From: an uncultured Lachnospiraceae bacterium
GTDB lineage: Bacteria; Bacillota; Clostridia; Lachnospirales; Lachnospiraceae
NCBI GenBank assembly: GCA_910588285.1
Contig: CAJUQB010000020.1
Location: forward strand, 1 to 57,903
Length of the DNA stretch: 57,903 nt
Direction: 5' to 3'
In this document: positions 1 through 8,559 of the stretch, in pieces
How the letters are laid out: each line of letters opens with the position of its first letter
Numbering within the stretch: the stretch's first letter is position 1
Notes under the pieces: generated by a model
What the model saw: the letters and a program-made list of their open reading frames with translations, nothing else
What the model was told of the DNA's origin: nothing
Database searches by the model: none
Made by a program: the position numbers and the translations under genes

Positions 1-55
1 GCAGAGCAGCTGATTTGTAATCAGCAGGTTATCGGTTCGAGTCCGATCATCGGCT
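1..55 (+). tRNA. tRNA-Thr (TGT), 5' end cut off by the window edge
   Basis: The anticodon stem-loop reads GCTGA-TTTGTAA-TCAGC with anticodon TGT. It is followed by a T arm (ATCGG-TTCGAGT-CCGAT, 31-47), the 3' acceptor strand CATCGGC (48-54) and discriminator T at 55. No CCA is encoded. The D arm is only partly inside the window and the 5' acceptor strand is missing. It is the first visible member of a five-gene tRNA cluster on the same strand. Confidence 0.9.
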
Positions 56-59
56 CTAT

Positions 60-141
60 GGATGGATTCCCGAGTGGCCAAAGGGGGCAGACTGTAAATC
101 TGTTGGCACCGCCTTCGAAGGTTCGAATCCTTCTCCATCCA
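60..141 (+). tRNA. tRNA-Tyr (GTA)
   Basis: This is a class II tRNA with a long variable arm. The acceptor GGATGGA (60-66) pairs with TCCATCC (134-140), discriminator A is at 141, the anticodon loop is CTGTAAA (anticodon GTA), and the T arm is GAAGG-TTCGAAT-CCTTC (117-133). It starts only four bases after tRNA-Thr, so the two are co-transcribed. Its 3' end plus ten downstream bases is repeated exactly at 179-210, described separately. Confidence 0.95.
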
Positions 142-210
142 TTTCTCACATAGGTGAGTCAGAGGGAACAACCAAAACGGTTCGAATCCTTCTCCATCCA
201 TTTCTCACAT
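120..210 (+). repeat. Direct repeat of the tRNA-Tyr 3' end (possible attachment-site scar)
   Basis: A 32-base identical segment covers the 3' part of tRNA-Tyr and its downstream flank at 120-151 and recurs at 179-210, beyond the intact tRNA. The second copy has no upstream acceptor, D or anticodon arm, so it is not a tRNA gene. Repetition of a tRNA 3' end is the classic footprint left by an integrative element that uses the tRNA as its attachment site. Only 27 bases separate the copies, so no element is present now. Slippage-type duplication is the alternative. Confidence 0.7.
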
Positions 211-233
211 GTGTGAGTTATATAATTAAATAT

Positions 234-307
<74 letters not shown>

Positions 308-315
308 TTTTTTAT

Positions 316-388
<73 letters not shown>

Positions 389-404
389 TTTTTGTAAATT
401 ATAA

Positions 405-477
405 GGGTGTGTAGCTCAGTTGGTAGAGCACTTGACTTTTAATCAAGTTGTCCCGGGTTCGAACCCCGGCACGCTCA
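405..477 (+). tRNA. tRNA-Lys (TTT)
   Basis: The acceptor GGGTGTG (405-411) pairs with CACGCTC (470-476) with one G-T wobble. Discriminator A is at 477. The anticodon arm CTTGA-CTTTTAA-TCAAG gives anticodon TTT, and the T arm is CCGGG-TTCGAAC-CCCGG. It is the last tRNA of the cluster, and a terminator follows 53 bases later. Confidence 0.95.
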
Positions 478-529
478 TTATTCTATAAAAAAGGAACAGC
501 GTGAATCATAATGTGGAGTGTGAAAAGGG

Positions 530-557
530 GAGAGTTCGATAGAGAGCTCTTTTTTTC
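530..557 (+). terminator. Rho-independent terminator of the tRNA cluster
   Basis: AGAGTTC (531-537) pairs with GAGCTCT (544-550) with one T-G wobble, six loop bases between, followed directly by six Ts. It lies just after tRNA-Lys and before the LytTR gene, so it plausibly ends the tRNA transcript. Confidence 0.7.
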
Positions 558-648
558 TGATCTAGGAAATACGGTTCGGCAAACGGGGCTGCTTCAGATT
601 GATAACAGGAGGACGCTGGATCAGCCGGAAAGCTGCAGCGAATGAAAA

Positions 649-1083
649 ATGAAGGTACAATTTAAACAGGTTTCCTCTTCGGATCAGGAGGAGGCTGTGA
701 TTTGTGGAATACGGAAAACCGAGAGTATTCGGCGGGCAATGGATATTTTAGAGCATGGGATTGGCAGTATTGCCGTGATGTTGGAGGGCAATACACATCT
801 GTGCCGGATGGATCAGATTTATTATGTGGAATCCGTGGATAAGCGGACCTATGTGTATACAAAGGATCAGTGCTTTGAGTCCAAAAGCCGGATCTATGAG
901 CTGGAGGAGGAGCTGGATTCCAATTTTCTCCGCTGTGCCAAGGCAATGATTGTAAACCTGCGCAAGATCCGGTCTGTGAAATCAGAGTACAATGGGCGGA
1001 TGCTGGCGCAGCTCTTAAACGGAGAAACCATTGTGGTATCCAGAAGCTATGTGAAGGATCTGAAAAGGAGGCTGGGGATATGA
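649..1083 (+). CDS. LytTR-domain DNA-binding regulator
   Basis: A 144-residue protein. The C-terminal two thirds (about residues 45-142) has the LytTR DNA-binding fold pattern: IYYVESVDKRTYVYT, then LRCAKAMIVNLRKI and the basic end SRSYVKDLKRRL. The N-terminal 40 residues lack a response-regulator receiver domain, so it is the stand-alone type. The stop overlaps the start of the DUF3021 gene by four bases (ATGA), so they are translationally coupled. In streptococci such pairs (LytTR regulatory systems) consist of a DNA-binding protein restrained by a membrane partner. The ABC exporter downstream is the likely target. No strong ribosome site precedes ATG 649, so the exact start is less sure than the family. 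Confidence 0.9.
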   Translation: MKVQFKQVSSSDQEEAVICGIRKTESIRRAMDILEHGIGSIAVMLEGNTHLCRMDQIYYVESVDKRTYVYTKDQCFESKSRIYELEEELDSNFLRCAKAMIVNLRKIRSVKSEYNGRMLAQLLNGETIVVSRSYVKDLKRRLGI

Positions 1084-1514
1084 GGGAAAAGCTGAGACTG
1101 CTGTTTGATCAGACAATGATGGTTTCCACAGGAATTTTGTTCCTCCTTGGAATAGAAGGTGTTGTATGCCATTTCACAGGCAGAGGATTTGAAATATACT
1201 GGTATTACCCAATCTCTATTATTTTGTCTGGCTTCTTCTGCGGCCTTCTTACCATGCTGTTCTGGGCAGAGATAATGGTCAGCATGGGGTTGGGGTTCTG
1301 GCTTCGGGTAGTGCTGCATTGTATTCTGGAGCTGGGAATTATCTCTCTGGCCGGATGGATTTTTCGCTGGTATACCACCGGATCGGAGTATCTGATTGTA
1401 ATGATTTTCTATTTCCTGATCTATGGATTTGTCTGGCTGGCCACTCTCTGGATGCAGAAAATGGATGAGGAAAAGATTAATCAGGCGTTACGTGAAATAC
1501 AGGATGAGGAGTAG
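1080..1514 (+). CDS. DUF3021 family membrane protein
   Basis: A 144-residue protein with four predicted membrane spans (about 14-31, 41-63, 74-95 and 103-124) and a charged C-terminal tail ending EIQDEE. The size, the four-helix layout and the four-base overlap with a LytTR gene are typical of DUF3021. In comparable pairs the membrane protein holds the LytTR regulator inactive until a membrane signal arrives. That role is inferred here from position and family. Confidence 0.85.
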   Translation: MREKLRLLFDQTMMVSTGILFLLGIEGVVCHFTGRGFEIYWYYPISIILSGFFCGLLTMLFWAEIMVSMGLGFWLRVVLHCILELGIISLAGWIFRWYTTGSEYLIVMIFYFLIYGFVWLATLWMQKMDEEKINQALREIQDEE

Positions 1515-1542
1515 AAATATTCAAATAGAAGTATGGAAATGA

Positions 1543-1620
1543 GCTGCCCGACAAATGAGACGTTTGTATTTTGTGTCATTTGCCAATCACGGTTTTGAAA
1601 TATCCCATTTGTCGGGCAGC
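1543..1620. repeat. 78-bp palindromic repeat element, family R copy 1
   Basis: Perfect 15-bp terminal inverted repeats: GCTGCCCGACAAATG at 1543-1557 and CATTTGTCGGGCAGC at 1606-1620. They enclose 48 bases. Related ends occur at 38230, 48265 and (inverted) 48553-48579, so this is a dispersed family. It fills the gap between the DUF3021 gene and the ABC transporter. No coding capacity. A small miniature-transposon-like element is the best reading; a regulatory hairpin is the alternative. Confidence 0.7.
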
Positions 1621-1639
1621 GCATGGAAATATAAAAGAT

Positions 1640-1669
1640 GCAACTTAGTTCCCGGTTTTGGCAACTTGG
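1640..1669 (+). promoter_or_regulatory. Candidate LytTR binding site (two 9-bp direct repeats)
   Basis: GCAACTTAG (1640-1648) and GCAACTTGG (1661-1669) are near-identical direct repeats, 21 bases start to start with a 12-base gap. This is the geometry reported for LytTR regulators (two short direct repeats one to two helical turns apart). The pair sits about 100 bases before the ABC ATPase start and just after the LytTR/DUF3021 pair. A caveat is that similar GCAAC words occur in the tails of family R repeats elsewhere in the window. Confidence 0.4.
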
Positions 1670-1765
1670 TGGGGTTGCTCTTTTTTTGTGTGTTTTTTTA
1701 TGGTACACTGAAAAAAATGAGGAAGCCAAAAGAGGCAGAATATACAAGGAAAAGAGGCTGCAGAT

Positions 1766-2665
1766 ATGTATGCGATTGAAGTTGAGCATTTGGTAAAAAA
1801 ATATAAGGAGCATTTGGCGGTAAATGACATTTCCTTTGGGGTAAGGGAGGGGGAGCTTTTCGCCTTCCTGGGAGAAAACGGCGCAGGGAAATCTACAACC
1901 ATCAATATTTTGTGCACCATATTGAAGAAAACATCGGGCAGTGTAAGCATTTTCGGAAAGGAGCTGGGAAAGCAGGACGATGCGATTCGGGATATGATCG
2001 GCATTGTATTCCAGAATTCTGTTCTGGACGGCAAGCTGACGGTAAAGGAAAATCTATTTACCCGGGGCTCCTACTACGGGATGAGCAAAAGCAGGATTCA
2101 GGAGCAGCTGTCGCCCTTCATGGAGGCCTTTGAGCTGGATGAGATCTGGAATCGGCGGTATGAGCGGCTTTCCGGCGGCCAGCGCAGGCGGGTGGATATT
2201 GTGCGGGCCCTGATTCATGCGCCCCGGATCCTGTTTCTGGATGAGCCCACCACAGGTCTGGATCCCATGTCAAGAAAGCTTGTGTGGAACTATATTTCCT
2301 ATCTGCGAAAGAACCGGGGAATTACGATTTTCCTCACCACTCATTACATGGAGGAGACCAGGGATGCAGACAATGTGGTGATTCTGGATCAGGGAAGAAT
2401 TGTGGCAGCGGATACGCCGGTGGGGTTAAAGAGCAGATATACCTCCACAAAGCTGATCTGGTATACAGGTCAGAGCGCCCAGGCAGAGCAGCTGCTGGCA
2501 GGCAGGGATTTCAGCTATGAAGCAGACCATTATGCCATACCAATGGAAGCGGAGATAACAGAATTTCTCTATCAGCATCGTCACATGATTCAGGATTATG
2601 AGGTGGTTAAGGGCAGTATGGACGATGTGTTTTTAAAACTCACCGGAAAGGAGCTTGCATCATGA
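1766..2665 (+). CDS. ABC transporter ATP-binding protein (ABC-2/DrrA type)
   Basis: A 299-residue nucleotide-binding subunit. Walker A is GENGAGKS (residues 36-43), the signature LSGGQRRR follows at mid-protein, and Walker B is ILFLDEPTTGLDP, with the switch His in LTTHYMEE. The C-terminal 80 residues form the usual DrrA-like extension. It couples ATP hydrolysis to the membrane subunit encoded next, with a four-base overlap of the two genes. Exporters of this class move drugs, peptides or lipids; the substrate cannot be told from sequence. Expression probably depends on the LytTR/DUF3021 pair upstream. Confidence 0.92.
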   Translation: MYAIEVEHLVKKYKEHLAVNDISFGVREGELFAFLGENGAGKSTTINILCTILKKTSGSVSIFGKELGKQDDAIRDMIGIVFQNSVLDGKLTVKENLFTRGSYYGMSKSRIQEQLSPFMEAFELDEIWNRRYERLSGGQRRRVDIVRALIHAPRILFLDEPTTGLDPMSRKLVWNYISYLRKNRGITIFLTTHYMEETRDADNVVILDQGRIVAADTPVGLKSRYTSTKLIWYTGQSAQAEQLLAGRDFSYEADHYAIPMEAEITEFLYQHRHMIQDYEVVKGSMDDVFLKLTGKELAS

Positions 2666-3573
2666 GAAAATTTATGGGATTGACCAGGAGGAATCTCCTG
2701 ATTTATTTTAAGGATGTGCAGTCAGTGATTTTTTCCATGCTGACCTCCATCATTGTGCTTGCGCTGTATCTTCTGTTTCTGAAGGATACCTTTGTGGATT
2801 CCATAGAAGGGGCCATGCAGGGGCTGAAGCAGCTGGTAGATATGGCGGATGTGGATATGCTGGCCAACGGGCTGCTTCTGGTGGGGATCCTAAGCTCTGC
2901 CATGATTACCGTTCCCTACAACTGCCTGGTCACTATTGTGAAGGACCGGGAATGTAAAATCGATTATGATATCTCAGCCACGCCTATGAAACGCTGGCAG
3001 ATTATTTTGTCTTATTTTACGGCATCTACCATTTCTTCCATTGTGATGGCAGCGTTGCTTCTCACAGTAGGAATGGGGTTTCTGGCCAGCCGGGGGGAGC
3101 TGTATCTCACAGCCGGAAGCATTGCTGCCATGTATGGGATTGTTCTTTTGGGAGCAGTATCCTCCACGGCGCTCTTCATGCTGGTGGTGCTGTTTTTCCA
3201 GTCCTCCTCTGCCAGCAGCGCATTTTTTGGTATGCTGTCAGCAGCGGCAGGCTTTGTGATTGGGGCCTATATCCCCATCTCCCAGTTTTCCAGCCCGGTT
3301 CAGACCTTCTGCAACCTGTTTCCGGCCAGCGGAATTACGGTAATGTTCCGCAGCGCGCTGCTGGATGGCCTTCTTGGCCATATAGACCAGGAGATCGGGG
3401 GCGTGGATCAGGGCATGTTTGTAGAGAGCCTGAAGGAGGTGTTCTCCTTTCGGACACGGCTGTTTGGCGATGAGCTGAGCCTGAATTGGACCGTGGGATA
3501 TGTGCTGGCTCTTGTGGCAGTCTGTGTGGCGGCTATGGCATTGATTTATCCCAAGATATATAAGCGGAAATAA
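2662..3573 (+). CDS. ABC-2 type transporter permease
   Basis: A 303-residue membrane protein with about six hydrophobic spans (first at roughly 22-40, last at 280-297), an amphipathic N-terminus (MRKFMGLTRRNLLIYFKD) and a long loop before the last span. This is the ABC-2 permease layout. Its ATG overlaps the stop of the ATPase gene, so the two form one exporter. It matches the usual length for the family. The substrate is unknown. Confidence 0.88.
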   Translation: MRKFMGLTRRNLLIYFKDVQSVIFSMLTSIIVLALYLLFLKDTFVDSIEGAMQGLKQLVDMADVDMLANGLLLVGILSSAMITVPYNCLVTIVKDRECKIDYDISATPMKRWQIILSYFTASTISSIVMAALLLTVGMGFLASRGELYLTAGSIAAMYGIVLLGAVSSTALFMLVVLFFQSSSASSAFFGMLSAAAGFVIGAYIPISQFSSPVQTFCNLFPASGITVMFRSALLDGLLGHIDQEIGGVDQGMFVESLKEVFSFRTRLFGDELSLNWTVGYVLALVAVCVAAMALIYPKIYKRK

Positions 3574-3639
3574 TTGTTCTGGATATTCCTGTCAAAGTAC
3601 GGTATACTTTTTGTATCACATGGAAAAGGAGGGTGCCGT

Positions 3640-4575
3640 ATGGAGCAGATTTTGAACAAAATAAAAGAAAATGTGGCAAAGGTTATGATTGGCAAGGAGC
3701 AGGTGACAGAGCTTCTCCTGACCGGCCTTGTGGCAGGGGGACATATTTTGCTGGAGGATGTGCCGGGGACCGGTAAGACGGTGCTGGCCCGGGCCCTGGC
3801 AAAATCTATGTCCCTCAGCTTTGGCAGGATACAGTTTACGCCGGATCTATTGCCCAGCGATGTGACGGGACTCTCCTTTTACCATCAGGAAAAGGGGGCC
3901 TTTCTCTTCAAGGAGGGGCCGGTGTTTTCCAACATCCTGCTGGCAGATGAGATCAACCGGGCAACCCCCAGAACCCAGTCAAGCCTTCTGGAATGTATGG
4001 CAGAGGGCCAGGTGACGGTGGACGGGGAGACCAGAGTGCTGGAGGCTCCCTTTTTTGTGATTGCCACTCAGAATCCGGTGGAGACGCTGGGGTGCTTTCC
4101 CCTGCCAGAGGCCCAGATGGACCGTTTTCTGATGAAATTATCCATGGGCAGCCTGTCCGCCCAGGAGGAGCGGCAGATGGTGGACCGCTATATCCATGCA
4201 GAGCCATTGCAGGAGCTTGAGCCGGTCTGCTCCCAGGAGGAAATCTGCGGGCTTCAGAGGAGGTGCAGGGAGGTGTATGTCCATGAGGACCTGAGGGATT
4301 ATCTGGTGGCCCTGATTCAGGGAACCAGGAGCAGGGGGGAGGGCTCCTCGGGCGTGAGCCCCAGGGGAACCCTGGCATTGCTCCGGGCCTCCCAGGGCTT
4401 TGCCATGGTCCGGGGCCGGGATTTTGTGGTGCCGGAGGATATCAAGGAGGTGGCGGAACCGGTGCTGGTACACCGTATGCTGACAGAGGATCTGGGAGAA
4501 AAGGAGAGAAGCTACCGTATCAAACAGCTGCTGTCACAGATTCCGGTGCCCACCGAGAACTGGGGGCGGCCATGA
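3640..4575 (+). CDS. MoxR family AAA+ ATPase
   Basis: A 311-residue protein. Walker A VPGTGKT (41-47), Walker B ILLADEINRA and sensor segment FFVIATQNPVE are all present, and the C-terminal lid helps define the AAA_3/MoxR family. The ATG at 3640 is chosen because AAGGAGGG lies 7-15 bases upstream; the longer reading frame would need a TTG and adds a hydrophobic leader foreign to the family. MoxR proteins act as chaperone-like ATPases that activate or assemble partner proteins. The stop overlaps the start of the DUF58 gene by four bases. Confidence 0.92.
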   Translation: MEQILNKIKENVAKVMIGKEQVTELLLTGLVAGGHILLEDVPGTGKTVLARALAKSMSLSFGRIQFTPDLLPSDVTGLSFYHQEKGAFLFKEGPVFSNILLADEINRATPRTQSSLLECMAEGQVTVDGETRVLEAPFFVIATQNPVETLGCFPLPEAQMDRFLMKLSMGSLSAQEERQMVDRYIHAEPLQELEPVCSQEEICGLQRRCREVYVHEDLRDYLVALIQGTRSRGEGSSGVSPRGTLALLRASQGFAMVRGRDFVVPEDIKEVAEPVLVHRMLTEDLGEKERSYRIKQLLSQIPVPTENWGRP

Positions 4576-5669
4576 TCCTGATTTTTGCGGCCGGAGCAGC
4601 GATTTTGCTGCTTCTGTGGAATCTGTATTATGAAAAAAGCTGGCAGAAGGGGCTGGGTGTGCAGCTGAGCTTTCAGCGGGATTATGCCTATGCAGGGGAG
4701 GAGACAGCCCTTTTGCTGGCCATCGAGAACCGGAAACGGCTGCCCATTCCCCTGCTGGAAGCGGCCTTCCATGTGCGCCGGGAGCTGTCCTTTCTGGATG
4801 TGGTGAACACCAAGACCAGCGACTATACCTACAAGCGGGATATTTTTTCCATGCTGGGACATCAGCGGATTACAAGGACCTTGAGACTTCTGTGTACCCG
4901 GCGGGGATTTTATGAGATTCATGATGTGGATTTTACCACCTATTCCCTGTTCCACCGCAAAAGCTATCTGGCCAGCCGGGAGGCCCGGACGGAATTTTAC
5001 GTGTATGCAAAGCGGGTGGATGTATCGGACCTTGTGATTCAGTGTGAGAAGCTGTCAGGGGCCAGCCAGTGCGCCAGGCGCCTCTATGAGGATCCCTTTG
5101 CATTCCGGGGCATTCGTGAGTATACGATCCAGGATCCCATGAAAAATATCAACTGGAAGGCAACGGCGAAGACAGGCCGCATGATGGTAAATACCTATGA
5201 TTCCACCCAGATGGAGCGGGTGATGCTGTATCTGGATGCTGAGGATCCGGGGATCCTGAAGCAGGAAAAGCTGCTGGAGGAGTGTATTTCCGTAGCTGCC
5301 ACCCTGGCCCAGAGACTGATGGGCAAGGGCATGGAGGTAGGGCTGGCCGTGAACTGCAGGGACGAAAAGGGGGAGCACCTGTGCCTGATGCCGGAAAACG
5401 GAAGAACCCAGAGGAGCAGAATCGAGCAGCTCCTCGCCAGCCTGACCGGCAGGGAGGAATTCATACCCTTTGGGGCCATCCTGTCCCAGCGTCCCGGGGA
5501 AGCGATGGCTGTCTATATTTCCAAAAATTACCGGACAGCCCCAGAGGAGCTTTGGAACAGCTCCGGGCTCTGGGTACTGCCCATGGCAGCCAATGATGCA
5601 ACGGCAGCGGCAGTTTCCTCCGGAAGCCGGGAGCTGGCGATTGTGAAAAGGAAGGTGGAGGGCGCATGA
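4572..5669 (+). CDS. DUF58 domain-containing protein
   Basis: A 365-residue protein with one N-terminal membrane span (about 2-16) and the DUF58 core around residues 180-220 (DPFAFRGIREY, then NINWKATAKTG). The remaining C-terminal part resembles a von Willebrand A-like fold, in line with the family. DUF58 proteins are the standard partners of MoxR ATPases and are probably the clients they act on. Four-base overlaps on both sides place it in the middle of a coupled three-gene operon. Confidence 0.88.
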   Translation: MILIFAAGAAILLLLWNLYYEKSWQKGLGVQLSFQRDYAYAGEETALLLAIENRKRLPIPLLEAAFHVRRELSFLDVVNTKTSDYTYKRDIFSMLGHQRITRTLRLLCTRRGFYEIHDVDFTTYSLFHRKSYLASREARTEFYVYAKRVDVSDLVIQCEKLSGASQCARRLYEDPFAFRGIREYTIQDPMKNINWKATAKTGRMMVNTYDSTQMERVMLYLDAEDPGILKQEKLLEECISVAATLAQRLMGKGMEVGLAVNCRDEKGEHLCLMPENGRTQRSRIEQLLASLTGREEFIPFGAILSQRPGEAMAVYISKNYRTAPEELWNSSGLWVLPMAANDATAAAVSSGSRELAIVKRKVEGA

Positions 5670-6889
5670 GAAAATATGTATGGAAGTCAGCCGGATACCT
5701 GCATTCCATCCTGGTTCTGATGGCGATTCTGACCCCTGTCTATGGCATCGGCCTGCTGACAGAGGGGGAGGTGCTGTATGGCATATACTGGCTGGGGCTG
5801 TGGATTGCGGTTCCGGTGGTTGCGGCAGGCGTGGCCATACACAAATGCAAGCGTGTGACGGCCTATTTTCTGGTGGGGCTTCTGGCGTCTGCCGGGATGC
5901 TGCTGGCAGTCTGGGGAATCGGAAGGCAGGTGCTGGCTTCGCCGATTCTGTATCTTCTGATGGGTGTGATGCTGGCAGAGGCGCTGGCAGTCGTGCTGGA
6001 TCATTTGCGGGTGCGCCTGGCTTTGGCCAGGGCCAGGAAGGACGGCAGCATCCATGATACCGCCTGGATTCCGCCCAGAAGTGTGTTTGAACGGCCGTCT
6101 GTGGGGGGATTTTTTGCCTTTGGACTGGTGTATGGATTGGGCATCCTGATTGCCAGCAGAGTAATTTGCAATGTGGCGCTGGTGGAGGGACTGGCCTATT
6201 TCTTCCTCTATCTGCTGTACCATTATGTGTCTGTGACGGAGGGATATTTTCGGCTGCAGCATCACGTGAAGCATATCCCCACCAGACGGATATACGGGAT
6301 TACCGGCAGCGTCCTGGGGATCCTGGCCGTACTGCTGGCGGCAGCTGCGGCAGTCTCCCTGCTGATGATTCCCCAGAGAAAATATTTTGATATGCGCAGT
6401 CTCTCCCTGGGCGGCGGGGAGCTTGTCATGGAGGATCTGGTGCAGATGACACCGCCGCAGATGAGTGGTATGGAGGAGCTTTTGGGGGAGGATTACGTGG
6501 AACCGCAGCCCATGCCTCAGTGGCTGGATGGGCTGTTCCGCGGCCTGGCCCTGCTCCTGCTTGTGGCAGTATGTGGGCTGGCCCTGCGGGGAATCTGGCA
6601 GTATCTGCGGATTTTCCGGGAGGGAGAGGAGGAGAATGGAGATCTGGTGGAGGAGCTTCGGGATGTGGAGGAGCAGGAGGAGCGCCTGCCGGCCTTCCGA
6701 GAGCGGGAGCCTCTTTCGGAGCGGGAACGGATCCGCAGGCTGTACCGCAAGACCATCCGCAGGTATCGAAAGGAGCGTCCCAAGGTGAGCGAGACGCCCC
6801 TGGAGATAGAACAGGCAGCGGGCATTGACCGATTGGAGGAGATCCAAAGGCTGCACCGGCAGTATGAGGAGGCCAGGTATGGGGAGTAG
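5666..6889 (+). CDS. DUF4129 domain membrane protein of the MoxR-DUF58 operon
   Basis: A 407-residue protein with an N-terminal membrane region of about five or six spans (residues 10-245), an extracytoplasmic loop, another span near 290-310, and a charged cytoplasmic tail. The tail contains the DUF4129 pattern (RIRRLYRKTIRRYRK ... ETPLEI). In many Firmicutes the third operon member is a transglutaminase-like protein that ends in DUF4129. Here the transglutaminase core with its Cys-His-Asp triad is not evident, so only the membrane and DUF4129 parts are represented. Confidence 0.8.
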   Translation: MRKYVWKSAGYLHSILVLMAILTPVYGIGLLTEGEVLYGIYWLGLWIAVPVVAAGVAIHKCKRVTAYFLVGLLASAGMLLAVWGIGRQVLASPILYLLMGVMLAEALAVVLDHLRVRLALARARKDGSIHDTAWIPPRSVFERPSVGGFFAFGLVYGLGILIASRVICNVALVEGLAYFFLYLLYHYVSVTEGYFRLQHHVKHIPTRRIYGITGSVLGILAVLLAAAAAVSLLMIPQRKYFDMRSLSLGGGELVMEDLVQMTPPQMSGMEELLGEDYVEPQPMPQWLDGLFRGLALLLLVAVCGLALRGIWQYLRIFREGEEENGDLVEELRDVEEQEERLPAFREREPLSERERIRRLYRKTIRRYRKERPKVSETPLEIEQAAGIDRLEEIQRLHRQYEEARYGE

Positions 6890-6970
6890 TTGGGGGGATA
6901 TTTCCGCAGTAGTTTACAAAGAGAGGGGCTCGTAGTAAAATAAGGAAAACCGAAACTGAAGGAGCAGGGA

Positions 6971-8551
6971 ATGAATAGGGTAGATTTGCAAAAACGGAAA
7001 AAGTTTAATACCACCGGGCTGTGCATTCCGCAATATCATTATATGGCAGATGTGGGGGACAAGGTAAAATATATTATAAAAGAATATGTTGACCATGAGG
7101 AATATTTTACCATCAACCGGGCGCGTCAGTATGGGAAAACAACGATCCTGTACCTGCTGCAGGAGAATTTGAAAGAACGGTGTGTTGTCCTAAATATTAC
7201 CTTTGAAGGAAAAGAGGAATATTTTTCCTCCCTGCAGAATTTTGCAGAGGGCCTTAACATCAGTTTTTATAAAGCACTGCGGAAATTATATTCGGGGCTA
7301 TCCGGAATCTTTCAGACCCCCATCTGCCATACATTGGCCATGGAGCAGATGGGAGACCGTATTACAGCTTTATGCGAGGAGGCGGGAAGACCGGTTGTAT
7401 TGATGATTGATGAAGTGGATAAGGCTGCGGATAACCAGGTGTTTCTGACCTTCCTGGGCATGCTGCGGGAACGGTATCTGAAACGGAGAATCGGCGGAGA
7501 CGCGACATTTAGCAGTGTGATCCTGGCTGGTGTGCATGATATTAAGAACCTGAAAATGAAGATACGCCCGGAGGAGGGACAGAATTATAACAGTCCGTGG
7601 AATATTTCGGCTGTTTTTGAAGTAGATATGGGCCTTTCCGTAAATGAGATAAAGAGTATGCTTCAGGAGTATGAGGATGATATGCATACTGGTATGGAAG
7701 TATCTAAGATGGCGCAGGAGCTGCATAGATATACGGATGGATATCCGTTTTTGGTGAGCTGTCTGTGTAAGATGATAGATGATAAAAAGCTGCCCTGGGA
7801 TCAGGGAGGGCTCCGCACAGCGGTAAAGGAGCTGCTGAAAACGAATAATACGCTGTTTGATGATGTGATAAAAAATATTAGGAACCATCAGGAATTTTCA
7901 GACCTGACAGAACAGATTGTGCTTCAGGGAGCCCAGGTGGCCTTTGAGATCAGGAACCCAACGATTCAGCAGGGGGTCATGTATGGGATATTAAAGGAAC
8001 AGGATGGGAGAACGGCAGTCTCCAATATTTTGTTTGAAACACTGATTATTAATTATTTCGTGTCAATTCGTTCCACATATGAGCTGACCGCATCCAGATA
8101 TGTAGAGAAAGGACAGTATATCCATAATGGAAGGCTGGATATGGGATTGGTGCTACGCCGCTTTTCTGCATTTATGAAGGCAGAATACAGGGATGAAGAT
8201 GGAAGGTTTATCGAGAGCCATGGCCGTCTGCTGTTCTTGAGCTTTCTGCGTCCAATTATCAACGGTACGGGACATTATGCGGTAGAGCCGCAGACAAGAA
8301 AAAATAACAGGATGGATATTCAGGTTTTTTACGGAAATCAGGAACTGATCGTGGAATTAAAGGTATGGCATGGAGAGAAATATGAGCAGGAAGGATATGA
8401 CCAGCTGGTTCGGTATCTGGAAGCAAGAGGCGTAGAGAAGGGATATCTGCTGAGCTTTTGTGATAATAAGAAGGCGCCGCGTGAAGACCAGACCTTCTGG
8501 TATTGCGGACACGAAATATGTGAGGTAGTGATAGCGTATCGGGATGAGTAG
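6971..8551 (+). CDS. AAA-like ATPase with C-terminal PD-(D/E)XK nuclease-fold domain
   Basis: A 526-residue protein. A P-loop of the variant ARQYGKTT form lies at 51-58, with Walker B VVLMIDEVD near 137. The C-terminus has the nuclease-fold pattern: RMDIQVFYGNQELIVELKVW, with Asp and the E-x-K pair of the PD-(D/E)XK superfamily. The family is widespread and often multi-copy in gut Bacteroidetes and Firmicutes; its role is unknown, with links to mobile DNA and defence suggested but unproven. The second member in this window is at 36407-38101. It stands alone, 81 bases after the DUF4129 gene. Confidence 0.85.
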   Translation: MNRVDLQKRKKFNTTGLCIPQYHYMADVGDKVKYIIKEYVDHEEYFTINRARQYGKTTILYLLQENLKERCVVLNITFEGKEEYFSSLQNFAEGLNISFYKALRKLYSGLSGIFQTPICHTLAMEQMGDRITALCEEAGRPVVLMIDEVDKAADNQVFLTFLGMLRERYLKRRIGGDATFSSVILAGVHDIKNLKMKIRPEEGQNYNSPWNISAVFEVDMGLSVNEIKSMLQEYEDDMHTGMEVSKMAQELHRYTDGYPFLVSCLCKMIDDKKLPWDQGGLRTAVKELLKTNNTLFDDVIKNIRNHQEFSDLTEQIVLQGAQVAFEIRNPTIQQGVMYGILKEQDGRTAVSNILFETLIINYFVSIRSTYELTASRYVEKGQYIHNGRLDMGLVLRRFSAFMKAEYRDEDGRFIESHGRLLFLSFLRPIINGTGHYAVEPQTRKNNRMDIQVFYGNQELIVELKVWHGEKYEQEGYDQLVRYLEARGVEKGYLLSFCDNKKAPREDQTFWYCGHEICEVVIAYRDE

Positions 8552-8559
8552 AATGAGCT

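Noticed and set aside
511..645. A 44-codon frame after the tRNA cluster with a weak ribosome site.
   Set aside because: The tRNA terminator (530-557) lies inside it, and the peptide resembles no family.
5687..6856. Long antisense frame (389 codons) opposite the DUF4129 gene, and similar ones opposite the transketolase (23976-25190) and glycosidase (29215-30483) genes.
   Set aside because: They are shadows of GC-rich codon use; the sense frames encode recognised families and the antisense ones do not.
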